Source: Actinomadura meyerae (GTDB taxonomy: Bacteria > Actinomycetota > Actinomycetes > Streptosporangiales > Streptosporangiaceae). From it: 64,000 nt of DNA. The notes beneath the pieces are model-generated. The model was given only the letters and a program-made list of their open reading frames with translations, did no database searches and was not told the DNA's origin. The stretch is from contig NZ_FZOR01000015.1 in the NCBI RefSeq assembly GCF_900188445.1, positions 108,314-172,313 on the forward strand. Reading direction: 5' to 3'. Both the position numbers and the translations under genes were made by a program. Positions 26,647-35,260 of this stretch are shown piece by piece (position 1 is the stretch's first letter; each line of letters begins with the position of its first letter).

Positions 26647-27074
26647 GTGTTGGTACTCCTTGCTGTCAGCGGGGAGGGCGCGCCCCGGCGCGCGTCGTCA
26701 CGATCTGTGATCAGGAGTGCGCGGGACACCCCCATTCAACCGTTTGGGACGGGTTCATGCCGAATTGATACCCCCTACCGGGTCCGGACAAAGGCAGGTC
26801 AAGGACGATCCAGACAAATAGCCTGGACATCATCGTTGACGCCCCGTCTCCAGTACAACGACTACGGGACGTCAACTTCTCCGTCATCCCGGGGTGATTT
26901 CGGCCGCGCCCCGCCCGGCGCGCCGACGCTGCCAGCGGATACGCCCCGACCGGCCGCCCCGGCCCCCACGAACGGCGATCTTGGGAAATACTGGGCGGGG
27001 CGGGCAGGACCGAAGCGGCGTGGGCGGGGCGTGCGGCAGGGCGCGGGCGCGACCACGCGGCGTGAGGGGGGCCG
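26647..27074. other. Intergenic region, no gene seen
   Basis: The first ~230 bp (26700-26880) are noticeably less GC-rich than the coding DNA and should contain the minus-strand promoter of the KamA-type gene. I could not fix clear -35/-10 boxes. The remainder is GC-rich with short GGACGAGAC-type repeats running into the next gene. No RNA element was recognised. Confidence 0.5.
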
Positions 27075-27848
27075 GTGGACGCTGTCGGACGAGACGGGGC
27101 CGGACGAGACGCTGTCGGACGGAACGGGGCCGGACGGGACGAGCCGGGCGTCGTCCCCCTGCGGGTGGTCGTCTTCGCGACCGTCGCCGGGCTCAGCTAC
27201 GCGACCTTCGTGCTGGAGAACCTCCTCAGCCCCAAGCTCGACTTCTTCAACGGCTACGTCAGCGAGCTGTCGGCCGCCGACCAGCCGTTCCACCTCGTCT
27301 ACAGCGCGGGCGACTTCGTCACCGGGGTGCTGTCGATCATGGTGGCGGCCGGCACGCTGCGCCGGCTCACCCGCCGGCCCCTCGCCACGGCGGGCTGGGC
27401 GTTCCTCGGGCTGTTCGGCCTCTGCGCGATCGGCGACGCGTCCTTCCCGCTGGACTGCGCGCCCAGCCTGGAGACCTGGTGCGCACTGCGGGAGCGCTCC
27501 GAGCACGTGTCGTTCTCCCACGAGTTCCACTCGGTGACCAGCAGCGCCGTGGTCGTCTGCGGGGTCGCCGCGCTGCTGCTGCTGTCGCTCGCCGCCCGCC
27601 GCTACGGCTGGTGGCCGGCGCTCGCCCGCTGGGGCTGGCTGCTCGCGCTCGCCGAATCGGTGGCGGCACTGGGCACGATGGCCGCGATGTACCTGGGGCA
27701 GTGGCTCGGGGTCGTCCAGCGCGTGCAGATCAGCATCCTCGTCCTCGGCCTGCTGGTCATCGCCTGGGCGCTGTACGCCGACCGGCGGGACGCGGCGCGC
27801 ACCCCGCCCGGCGGCACCCCTACCGCGAAGGAGGAGGCCCGGCTGTGA
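27075..27848 (+). CDS. DUF998 family membrane protein
   Basis: 257 aa with about six membrane helices. DUF998 features are LLSPKLDFFNGYVSELSA after helix 1 and DASFPLDCAPS in an extracellular loop. Residues 1-25 (MDAVGRDGAGRDAVGRNGAG) come from a repeated DNA unit and may not be translated; a start nearer residue 27 (VPLRVVVFATVAG) is possible. The gene overlaps the hydrolase gene by four bases. Function of DUF998 proteins is unknown. Confidence 0.75.
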   Translation: MDAVGRDGAGRDAVGRNGAGRDEPGVVPLRVVVFATVAGLSYATFVLENLLSPKLDFFNGYVSELSAADQPFHLVYSAGDFVTGVLSIMVAAGTLRRLTRRPLATAGWAFLGLFGLCAIGDASFPLDCAPSLETWCALRERSEHVSFSHEFHSVTSSAVVVCGVAALLLLSLAARRYGWWPALARWGWLLALAESVAALGTMAAMYLGQWLGVVQRVQISILVLGLLVIAWALYADRRDAARTPPGGTPTAKEEARL

Positions 27849-28735
27849 GCGGGAACCAGACCGCGCCGGACGGCGGCGCGATCGTCAACGTTGGGCGCGA
27901 GCAGGTGCACGTGGTCGAATCCGGCCCGGCGGACGGGCCGCCGCTGCTGCTGACGTCCGGACTGGGCGGCGCGTGGTTCGACTGGGCGCCGAGCGTCGAG
28001 CGGCTGCGGGCCGGGCACCGGGTGACGGTGTTCGACCGCCCCGGCCTCGGGCTCAGCCCGGCCGCGGTCGCGCGGCCGTCGCTGCGCCGCGATACCGCGA
28101 TCCTGGAGGCCCTCGCGGAGCGGGCGGGCGGGCCGGTGACCGTCCTCGCGCACTCGATGGCCGCGTTCCCCGCCGAGGCCCTGGCCCGGCTGCGGCCCGC
28201 GCTCGTCCGGGGCCTGGTCCTGCTCGACCCCAGCTACGAGCGCGACCCGCGCGTGCGCGTCCGGGCGGCCGCCGCGCTGACCCCGCTCGCCACGGCCGCC
28301 GGCGCGCTCCTCGGCGCGACCCGGGTGGCGCGGTTCGCCGGGCCGCTCGGGCGCCGGCTGGTCCTCCGCCGCACCAGCCGCCGCGACGAGGCCGTCCCGG
28401 ACCGCGTGGTCCGGGCGGTGTACGGGCGCGGGACGGTGATCGGCACGGTGATCGCGGAGGAGCTGGCCTACCGGGAGATGGCCGCCGACCTGGCCCGGCT
28501 GCGGGAGCGGCACCCGTTCCCCGCCGTCCCGCTGGTCGTGGTGACCGCGCTCGGCGACGTGGACAAGGGGGACCGGAAGCGCGAGTGGGCCGAGGGCCAC
28601 GAGCGGCTCGCCCGGATGAGCACGCACGGGAGCCGGATCGAGCTGCCCGACGCCCTGCACATGGTCCCGCTCGACCGTCCCGACGTGGTCGCCGACGCGG
28701 TCGCCCGCATCGGCCGGGTCGAGGAGTCCGCGTGA
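27845..28735 (+). CDS. Alpha/beta hydrolase
   Basis: 296 aa. Oxyanion-hole segment TSGLGGAWFDW, nucleophile elbow AHSMAA (Ala in place of both elbow glycines), and catalytic His in DALHMVPLDRP near the C-terminus. The acid is probably within VVTALGDVDKGDRK. It is likely an esterase, lipase or haloperoxidase-like enzyme of unknown substrate. GTG 27845 overlaps the DUF998 stop, and its own stop overlaps the next gene, so three genes are coupled. Confidence 0.8.
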   Translation: MSGNQTAPDGGAIVNVGREQVHVVESGPADGPPLLLTSGLGGAWFDWAPSVERLRAGHRVTVFDRPGLGLSPAAVARPSLRRDTAILEALAERAGGPVTVLAHSMAAFPAEALARLRPALVRGLVLLDPSYERDPRVRVRAAAALTPLATAAGALLGATRVARFAGPLGRRLVLRRTSRRDEAVPDRVVRAVYGRGTVIGTVIAEELAYREMAADLARLRERHPFPAVPLVVVTALGDVDKGDRKREWAEGHERLARMSTHGSRIELPDALHMVPLDRPDVVADAVARIGRVEESA

Positions 28736-29139
28736 GAAGCCCAGCCCGCGTGAGAAGGGGAGCCCGCGTGAGAAGGGGCCCGGCCCTCGCCCTGGCGGTC
28801 CTGCTCGCCCTGACGGTGTCGGGCTGCAAGGTCATGCAGCGGATCTCGGAGGGCGCGTACCGCAACGCGGTCTCCGACGGCGTCGTGGACGAGCTGGAGA
28901 TCCGCGGCATCACGCTGAAGGAGCGCCCCGCCTGCGAGTCGCCGGTCCCCGCCACCGGCTCGGTGGTGCGGGTCACCTGCACGGCCCGGACGGCGGACGG
29001 GAAACGGGTCGTCGTCGACGGCGTCGCCACCGGCGCCGACACCGACCGCCCGCGCGAGCGCTACGTGGTCACCGTCGGCGGGCGCGAGGTGCTGCGCAAG
29101 GACTGCCTCGGCCTCGGCTGCGAGCGTCCGAACCGCTGA
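28732..29139 (+). CDS. Secreted lipoprotein, DUF4333-like
   Basis: Up to 135 aa. A basic start is followed by LALAVLLALTVSGC, a signal peptide with a lipobox Cys, so the mature protein is membrane-anchored outside the cell. The C-terminal domain shares TCTARTADGKRVVVDG and a CLGLGC ending with the next gene. Three 18-bp tandem copies each place a GTG in frame (28732, 28750, 28768). The first has GAGGAG and the third GGGGAG upstream, so the start is ambiguous. Function unknown. Confidence 0.7.
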   Translation: MRSPARVRRGARVRRGPALALAVLLALTVSGCKVMQRISEGAYRNAVSDGVVDELEIRGITLKERPACESPVPATGSVVRVTCTARTADGKRVVVDGVATGADTDRPRERYVVTVGGREVLRKDCLGLGCERPNR

Positions 29140-29225
29140 CCCCGGACGGCAACGAATCCACCTGCTGATCCCAAAAACCCACCACTCGACGCATACGATC
29201 CCGTACTGTCGGTGATGTTGCCGTC

Positions 29226-29642
29226 GTGAAGATGAGTCGCAAGAAGGCCCTGATCCTGGGGTCCGCCGCGCTGATCGTGCTCGCCCTGGCCGGCGGGGTC
29301 TCGTACCTGGCGCTGTCCGGCGGCAAGGAGCTCAAGTACAAGACGCAGGCCGCGCTGCGCACCGCGCTGCCGGTCACGGCCGCCGCCGAGCTGAAGCAGC
29401 GCGGCGTGACGCTCGCCGGGCCGCTGAAGTGCGCCGACCTGCCCGGCTGGACGAAGGAGCGGCTGCGCGTCTCGTGCACCGGCACCACGGCCGACCGCAA
29501 GCGCGTCGACGTCCTCGGCACCGGCGAGACCAGGACCGCCACGTCCAACTACACGATCCTCGTGGGCGGGCGCCCGGTCGTGGAGAACGCGAGCTGCCTG
29601 GGCGCCGACTGCCGCAGCGAGGAGGCCGGCGGCCGGGGGTGA
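29226..29642 (+). CDS. Membrane-anchored protein related to 28732 product
   Basis: 138 aa with an N-terminal membrane helix (ALILGSAALIVLALAGGVSYLA) but no lipobox. The exported domain matches the preceding gene: SCTGTTADRKRVDVLG, YTILVGGRPV and a C-terminal CLGADC. The shared paired cysteines probably form disulfides outside the cell. GTG 29226 or ATG 29232 is the start. The pair looks like an old tandem duplication. Function unknown. Confidence 0.7.
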   Translation: MKMSRKKALILGSAALIVLALAGGVSYLALSGGKELKYKTQAALRTALPVTAAAELKQRGVTLAGPLKCADLPGWTKERLRVSCTGTTADRKRVDVLGTGETRTATSNYTILVGGRPVVENASCLGADCRSEEAGGRG

Positions 29643-29680
29643 TGGCCGGGGGTGATGGCGGGGGTGATGGCGGGGTGATG
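29632..29680 (+). repeat. Degenerate 11-13 bp tandem repeat across a stop codon
   Basis: Four units of GCCGGGGGTGATG shrinking from 13 to 11 bp run across the TGA of the 29226 gene. Each carries a GTGATG motif. Confidence 0.75.
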
Positions 29681-29789
29681 ATCGCCACTCCGGCCGGGCG
29701 CCGCCAAGGCAGGTGAAGGAACGCCATACGATGCGATGAGCTGCATTGTTGCGGCACACCGCATTTTCCTTCCCTCTCCTGGAGCGGCC

Positions 29790-31019
29790 ATGACCGGCAC
29801 TGGCGAGCCGTCGCGTGCCGCCGCGCCCCGTCGCGTGCCGCCGCGCCCCCTGCCGGTCGCGGTCGACACGATGGGCGGCGACCACGCCCCCGGGGAGATC
29901 GTCGCCGGGGCGGTGGACGCGGTCCGCGAGCACGGCGTCCGGCTCGTCCTGGTCGGGCAGGCCCCGCGGATCAGGCGGGAGCTCGACCGGTACGGCTATC
30001 TCGGCAAGATCCCGATCGTGCACGCCGAGGAGGCCCTCGACATGGGCGAGGGCGCGCTCGCGAGCTGGCGCAAGCCCCGCTCGTCCATCGCGATCGCCTG
30101 CCACCTGATCAAGCAGGGCCGGGCGTCGGCGCTGGTCTCGGCGGGCAGCACCGCCGGGGTGGTGGCGACCTCGCGGCTGCGGCTGAAGGGCCAGCAGGGC
30201 GTGCTGCGCCCCGCCATCGCGGTGACGCTGCCGACCCGCCCGCGCCCGACGATCCTGCTGGACGCGGGCGCCACCGCCGACGTCAAGGCGGAGACGCTCG
30301 TCCAGTTCGCCGCGCTCGGCACCGCCTACGCGCAGATCCTGCTCGGCCCCGACCGGCCCACCGTCGGGCTGCTCAACATCGGCTCCGAGGCGGGCAAGGG
30401 CAACAAGCTCGCCAAGCGGGCGCACGAGCTGCTCGCCGGCGGCAGCCACGGGCTGGAGTTCGCGGGCAACGTCGAGGGCCACGACCTGCTCGCCGGCCGG
30501 GTCGACGTGATCGTCACCGACGGCTTCACCGGCAACATCGCGCTGAAGACGATGGAGGGGACGGTCGCCGCCGCGTTCAGCGAGGTCCGCGACGCGATGA
30601 CCGCCAGCCCGGCGGCGCGGATGGGCGCGCTGCTCCAGCGGCGCCGCCTCCAGGACCTGCGCGACCGGCTCGACCCCGACACCTACGGCGGCGGCGTCCT
30701 GCTCGGCCTGAACGGCACCGTCGTGATCGCGCACGGCGCCTCGCGCGCCCGCGCGATCACCTCGGCGTGCGAGCTGGCGCACCGGCTGGCCGCCGGGCGG
30801 ATCGTCGAGCGGATCCGCGAGCAGGTCGCCGCGACCCGCACCTCCCGGTTCGGCCGCTGGACGCACGGCGAGCGCGACGGCGACCGTCCGCCCGAGAAGC
30901 CCGAGAAGCCCGAGAAGCCCGCGGAGGCCCCGGCGCAGCCCGTCGAGGGGCCGCCCGCGCCGCGGCAGCCGGTCAGCGGGCCCGCCGGGGACACCGTCCC
31001 CGACCGCACCGAGCCGTAG
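29790..31019 (+). CDS. plsX: Phosphate acyltransferase PlsX
   Basis: 409 aa. PlsX makes acyl-phosphate from acyl-ACP for phospholipid synthesis. Family features are VAVDTMGGDHAPGEIVAGA, SAGSTAGVVATSRL, NIGSEAGKGN, GNVEGHDLLAGRVDV and VTDGFTGNIALK. ATG 29790 follows GGAGCGG. The protein is longer than usual (about 330-350 aa): the last ~65 residues form a Pro/Glu/Lys-rich tail with a PEKPEKPEKP repeat, probably disordered. No fabD/acpP genes follow; argS is next, 49 bp downstream. Confidence 0.9.
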   Translation: MTGTGEPSRAAAPRRVPPRPLPVAVDTMGGDHAPGEIVAGAVDAVREHGVRLVLVGQAPRIRRELDRYGYLGKIPIVHAEEALDMGEGALASWRKPRSSIAIACHLIKQGRASALVSAGSTAGVVATSRLRLKGQQGVLRPAIAVTLPTRPRPTILLDAGATADVKAETLVQFAALGTAYAQILLGPDRPTVGLLNIGSEAGKGNKLAKRAHELLAGGSHGLEFAGNVEGHDLLAGRVDVIVTDGFTGNIALKTMEGTVAAAFSEVRDAMTASPAARMGALLQRRRLQDLRDRLDPDTYGGGVLLGLNGTVVIAHGASRARAITSACELAHRLAAGRIVERIREQVAATRTSRFGRWTHGERDGDRPPEKPEKPEKPAEAPAQPVEGPPAPRQPVSGPAGDTVPDRTEP

Positions 31020-31068
31020 CGGGAAAAACCGGGTCCGGTCGGCGGCGCCGCGCCGATAACCTTGGAAC

Positions 31069-32814
31069 ATGCCCGATCCGCAACTCGTACTCGCCGCCCG
31101 GGTCCAGGCCGCGCTGAGCGCCGCCTTCGGACCGTCATACGCGGACGCCGACCCGGTCATCCGGCCGTCGCAGTTCGCCGACCTTCAGGCCAACGTGGCA
31201 CTGCCGCTGGCCAAGAAGCTGGGCCGCAAGCCGCGAGACGTGGCCGGCGAGATCGTCAGGAACCTCGACACCGCCGACGTCGTGGCGAACGTCGAGGTCA
31301 GCGGGCCGGGCTTCATCAACCTGACGCTCAGCGACGATTGGATCGCCGCCGAGGCGCAGCGAGCCCTGGAGGACGAGCGGCTCGGTGTCCCGCCGGCCGA
31401 GCGGCCGCAGAAGACCGTCGTCGAGTACTCCTCGCCGAACGTGGCGAAGGAGATGCACGTCGGCCATCTGCGGACCACGATCGTCGGCGACGCGATCGCC
31501 CGGATCCTGGCGTTCCTCGGCCACGACGTCGTCCGGGACAACCACGTCGGCGACTGGGGCACCCCGTTCGGGATGCTGATCGAGCACCTGCTCGACCTCG
31601 GCGAGGACGCCGCCGCGCGGGACGACTCGTCCGTCAGCGACCTGACCGCGTTCTACCAGGCCGCGCGGGAGAAGTTCGACGGCGACGAGGAGTTCGCCGA
31701 CCGGTCCCGGCGGCGGGTCGTCGCCCTCCAGGCCGGCGACCCCGAGACCCTGCGGCTGTGGAACGTCCTCGTGGACGTGTCCAAGCGGTACTTCAACGCC
31801 GTCTACGGGCGGCTCGGCGTCACGCTCACCGACGACGACATCCGGGGCGAGAGCTTCTACAACGACCTGCTGGCCCCGACCGCCCAGGAGCTGGAGGACA
31901 AGGGCATCGCGGTGATCAGCGACGGGGCGCTGTGCGCGTTCCCGCCCGGCTTCACCGGCCGCGAGGGCGAGCCGCTGCCCGTGATCATCCGCAAGAGCGA
32001 CGGCGGCTACAACTACTCCACCACCGACCTCGCCACCATCCGGTACCGGGTGGACACCGAGCACGTCGACCGGATGATCTACGTGGTGGGCGCCCCGCAG
32101 GCGCTGCACTTCCAGATGGTCTTCGCCGTCGCCCGGATGGCGGGCTGGCTGAACGACGAGGTCAAGGCCGAGCACGCGCAGATCGGCAACGTCCTCGGCA
32201 CCGACGGCAAGATCCTGCGGACCCGCGCGGGCGGCACCGTCAAGCTCGCCGAACTCCTCGACGAGGCCGTCGAGCGGGCCGGCGCGGTCTTCGACGAGAT
32301 CCAGCACGACGAACCGTTCGACGACGCGACGCGGGCGGCGATCGTCCGGGACGTCGGCATGGGCGCCGTCAAGTACGCCGACCTGTCGGTGGCGCGCGAC
32401 AGCGAGTACGTCTTCGACTTCGACCGGATGATCTCGTTCCACGGCAAGACGGGCCCATACCTGCAGTACGCGGCGGCCCGGATCCGGTCGATCTTCCGGA
32501 AGGGCGGCATCGACGTCGCGGACGCGACCGGCCCGATCAAGCTCGGCCACCCGGCCGAGCGGGCGCTGGCGCTCGAACTCCTCGGCTTCGGCGCCGTCCT
32601 GAAGCAGGCCGGCGAGACCGCCGAGCCGCACCGGCTGGCGAACTACGTCTACGCGGTCGCCGACGCCTACACCACGTTCTACGAGAACTGCCCGGTCCTG
32701 AAGGCCCCCGACGAGGAGACGAAGGCGTCCCGGCTCGCCCTGTGCGCGGCGACGCTGCGCACGCTGGAGACGGGCCTGCACCTCCTGGGCGTCCCGACCC
32801 CGGAGCGCATGTAA
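31069..32814 (+). CDS. argS: Arginyl-tRNA synthetase
   Basis: 581 aa, class Ia synthetase charging tRNA-Arg. The HIGH motif is in NVAKEMHVGHLRTTIVGD; the N-terminal Add-1 domain covers ~1-115; DLATIRYR and IYVVGAPQALHFQMVF are family blocks; the C-terminal ~120 residues are the anticodon-binding DALR domain ending TGLHLLGVPTPERM. The KMSKS motif is replaced (GTDGKILRTRAG), as is common in ArgS. Full length, single-copy housekeeping gene. Confidence 0.95.
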   Translation: MPDPQLVLAARVQAALSAAFGPSYADADPVIRPSQFADLQANVALPLAKKLGRKPRDVAGEIVRNLDTADVVANVEVSGPGFINLTLSDDWIAAEAQRALEDERLGVPPAERPQKTVVEYSSPNVAKEMHVGHLRTTIVGDAIARILAFLGHDVVRDNHVGDWGTPFGMLIEHLLDLGEDAAARDDSSVSDLTAFYQAAREKFDGDEEFADRSRRRVVALQAGDPETLRLWNVLVDVSKRYFNAVYGRLGVTLTDDDIRGESFYNDLLAPTAQELEDKGIAVISDGALCAFPPGFTGREGEPLPVIIRKSDGGYNYSTTDLATIRYRVDTEHVDRMIYVVGAPQALHFQMVFAVARMAGWLNDEVKAEHAQIGNVLGTDGKILRTRAGGTVKLAELLDEAVERAGAVFDEIQHDEPFDDATRAAIVRDVGMGAVKYADLSVARDSEYVFDFDRMISFHGKTGPYLQYAAARIRSIFRKGGIDVADATGPIKLGHPAERALALELLGFGAVLKQAGETAEPHRLANYVYAVADAYTTFYENCPVLKAPDEETKASRLALCAATLRTLETGLHLLGVPTPERM

Positions 32815-32862
32815 GGCGAGAACCCCGACCACCGCCCACGGGTCGGGCGGCCGCAGGGCGCC

Positions 32863-33915
32863 CTAGCGTCCGGAGGTCGCCCGGCCCGGCGGGTTCGAGG
32901 CCGTTTCACCGAGATGCGCCAGCGGATCGGGGAAAGGGCCTGCCAGCCCTGACGGGGGTTCCAGGGGGTCGCCCTCCTGGATGGACATCTCCCCCTGGGG
33001 CGACACCTCCCCCTGTGGAGACCCCAATCCTTTCTTCTCCTCCGCCATCTTCTCCCTGACCGCCGGGACCACCTCCATGGCGAAGACCGGCAGGTTCGCC
33101 GGGTCGCCCGCGTAGAGGAACGTGTCGACGCCGTGGCCGATGGCCAGTTCGGTGAGTTCGTAGACCCATTGGCGGGGCGGGCCGTGCAGGAAGCCCTGGG
33201 AGTCCGGTCCGTCCAGGGAGCCTTCGAGGATGTAGACGCGGCGGAGCGTGTCCGGGTCGCGGCCGGCCTGGGCGGCGGCGTCGTCGAAGCGGCGGCGGCC
33301 GTCGGCGAGGCGTTTCGGCGGGACGCGGGACGACGGCACGATCCAGCCGTCGGCGAGCCGGCCGGCGAGGTCGATGCCGCGCGGGCCGGTGACGCCGAGC
33401 CAGATGCCGATCGTCCGCCGCGGTCGCGGGCCGGCGTCGGGCGCGGCGAACCGGTAGTGGGCGCCTTCGATGTGGAGCCCGGCCTGGTCGCTCCAGTGCA
33501 GCCGGATGAGCCGGACGGCCTCCTCCACGGCGCGGAGCGCCCCGAGGCCGCCGGGCCGGACGCCGCCGTAGGCTTCGATGCCGGCCGGGTCGGCGCCCGC
33601 GCCGAGCCCGAGTTCGACGCGGCCGCCGCTGAGCAGGTCCATCGTCGCGATCGCCTTGGCGAGCGCGGCGGGCGGGCGCAGCGGCAGGCACGCCACGGCG
33701 GGCAGCGCCCGGATCCGGGACGTGCCGGTCAGCACGGCCGCCAGCAGCGTGAGCGCGTCGGCGGTGCCGCGCCGGTGCGGCAGGTCGCGGATGCCGAGCA
33801 GGTCGAGGCCGTAGCGGTCCGCGTCCTGCGCGATGCGCAGCAGCGGCGCGGTGGCATCGGGGTCGAGGCGGGCGCCGAACCGCAGCCGCGGCCGCGCCCG
33901 GTGCGTCGGCGTCAC
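32863..33915 (-). CDS. LLM class F420/flavin-dependent oxidoreductase
   Basis: 350 aa TIM-barrel of the luciferase-like monooxygenase superfamily: RFGARLDPDATAPLLRIAQ at the start, GGRVELGLGAGADPAGIEAYG in the middle, and TIGIWLGVTGPRGIDLAGRLADGW. F420 use is common in actinomycete members but not proven here. The C-terminal ~60 residues include a near-repeat (GSPQGEVSPQGEMS) and look disordered. GTG 33915 overlaps the DUF2630 gene by four bases. Substrate unknown. Confidence 0.8.
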   Translation of the reverse strand: MTPTHRARPRLRFGARLDPDATAPLLRIAQDADRYGLDLLGIRDLPHRRGTADALTLLAAVLTGTSRIRALPAVACLPLRPPAALAKAIATMDLLSGGRVELGLGAGADPAGIEAYGGVRPGGLGALRAVEEAVRLIRLHWSDQAGLHIEGAHYRFAAPDAGPRPRRTIGIWLGVTGPRGIDLAGRLADGWIVPSSRVPPKRLADGRRRFDDAAAQAGRDPDTLRRVYILEGSLDGPDSQGFLHGPPRQWVYELTELAIGHGVDTFLYAGDPANLPVFAMEVVPAVREKMAEEKKGLGSPQGEVSPQGEMSIQEGDPLEPPSGLAGPFPDPLAHLGETASNPPGRATSGR

Positions 33916-34157
33916 TGCAGGTAGCCCTCGACCTCGTCCGGCGGCCGGACGCCGGTGGCGTCCGGGTCCTCGCCGGCCTCCAACCGGGCCCTGCGGCGGC
34001 GCAGCAGGTCCCAGCACTGGTCGAGGGCCACCTCCAGCTGCTCGAGCCGGCGGTGCTCCTCCTCGCGCCCCAGCTCGTCGCGCTGGTAGCGCTCGCGGAG
34101 CCGCTGCTCCTCGCCGACGTACTCGTCGATGCGAGCGAGGATGTCCTTCTCGTCCAT
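33912..34157 (-). CDS. DUF2630 family protein
   Basis: 81 aa, starting MDEKDILARIDEYVGEEQRL, the DUF2630 hallmark. It is highly charged and predicted to be a helical hairpin or coiled coil (heptads in LEQLEVALDQCWDLLRRRRARL). It overlaps the downstream oxidoreductase gene by GTGA. Function of the family is unknown. Confidence 0.85.
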   Translation of the reverse strand: MDEKDILARIDEYVGEEQRLRERYQRDELGREEEHRRLEQLEVALDQCWDLLRRRRARLEAGEDPDATGVRPPDEVEGYLQ

Positions 34158-34163
34158 CGGCTC

Positions 34164-35177
34164 TCAGCGCTCGCGGCCGGCGTTGGTGAGCCCGCTGAGG
34201 AACCCGCCCTCGCTCCGCGTCGAATGCTGGAACGGGCTGGTCTTCGGCTCGACCAGCGAGGACGCGGGCGGTGGTGCCGCCGCGGCCTCCACCGCACGGC
34301 GGGCGGGTGTCTTGCGGGACGCGGCGGACCGCGTCCCCGACCCCGTGCCGGCGGTGGTCTTGGACGAGGACGTCTTGCGCGCCGACGTCGTCCGCGACTT
34401 CGGCGCGGACGCCTTCCTGGCGGTGCTCGTCCGCGATGTGCCGGACTTCGATGTGCCGGACTTCGACGCGCTCGTCCGGGCGGAGGTCGTCGACCGCGAC
34501 CGGCTGGACGCCGCCGAGGTCGTCTTGCGGGACGAGGTGCCCGACCTGGACGTGCCCGCACTGGACGTGCCCGACTTGGCCGTGCCCGACTTCGACGTGC
34601 CCGACTTCGACGTGCCCGACTTCGACGTGCCCGACTTCGACGTGCCCGCCTTGGCCCGGGACGTCCCGGACCTCGACGTGCTCGCCTTCGAGGTGCTCGC
34701 CCTGGACGACGAGCTGCTCCGGCTCGCCGGCGAGCTCGCCCTCGACGTGCTCGACTTGGCGGTGGTGGTGATGACCTTCGCGGCCGCGTCCATCGCCTTG
34801 GCGGCGTCGGACATCGCCTTGGTCGCGCTGGTCATCGCCTTGGTCATCGCCGTCATGGCCTTGGCCGACGAGGACGCCTTGGTCGCCACCGACTTCATCT
34901 GGGTGGCGGCGGTCTTGGCCTGGCTCGCGGCCTTGGTGACGCGGGTCGCGGCGGTCGACGACGTCCGGCTGGAGGTCGTCGACTTCTTCGCCGTGCTGCT
35001 CCCGGTCGACCTGCTCCCGGTCGACCTGGTGGTGGTCGACCGGGACGACGAGCTCGCCGCCGACGTGCGCTTGGCCGCCGGCTTCCTCGCGGTGGTGGAC
35101 TTGGCGGCTGTGGTGCTCTTCGCGCGACCGGCCGTCCCTCGGCTCGTGGTCGTGCGCGATGCGGTTCTCGTTGCCAC
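34164..35177 (-). CDS. Ser/Thr/Ala/Lys low-complexity basic protein
   Basis: 337 aa made almost only of Ser, Thr, Ala, Lys and Arg, with almost no acidic residues. Three parts are visible: ~1-80 basic Ser/Thr/Lys; ~80-145 a regular helix-like stretch (AKAMTAMTKAMTSATKAM...); ~165-300 pentapeptide repeats (SGTSK/SKSGT). The final ~40 residues are ordinary sequence (KTSPFQHSTRSEGGFLSGL). GTG 35177 has GGGGGGAG upstream. Composition recalls histone H1-like or HU-tail proteins that bind DNA or polyanions. It is six bases from DUF2630 and probably in one operon. Function is inferred from composition only. Confidence 0.65.
   Translation of the reverse strand: MATRTASRTTTSRGTAGRAKSTTAAKSTTARKPAAKRTSAASSSSRSTTTRSTGSRSTGSSTAKKSTTSSRTSSTAATRVTKAASQAKTAATQMKSVATKASSSAKAMTAMTKAMTSATKAMSDAAKAMDAAAKVITTTAKSSTSRASSPASRSSSSSRASTSKASTSRSGTSRAKAGTSKSGTSKSGTSKSGTSKSGTAKSGTSSAGTSRSGTSSRKTTSAASSRSRSTTSARTSASKSGTSKSGTSRTSTARKASAPKSRTTSARKTSSSKTTAGTGSGTRSAASRKTPARRAVEAAAAPPPASSLVEPKTSPFQHSTRSEGGFLSGLTNAGRER
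34588..34647. repeat. 15-bp tandem repeat encoding SGTSK
   Basis: Four near-identical 15-bp units of GACTTCGACGTGCCC inside the low-complexity gene, with degenerate units on both sides (about 34440-34470 and 34650-34720). The period is five codons, so changes in copy number keep the reading frame. Confidence 0.8.
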
Positions 35178-35260
35178 TGATCTCCCCCCCGAAATGATCA
35201 GTTACGGGGAGATCTATTCCACACTTTGTGACCCTCTACACGCGAAGCGTCATATCGAAA

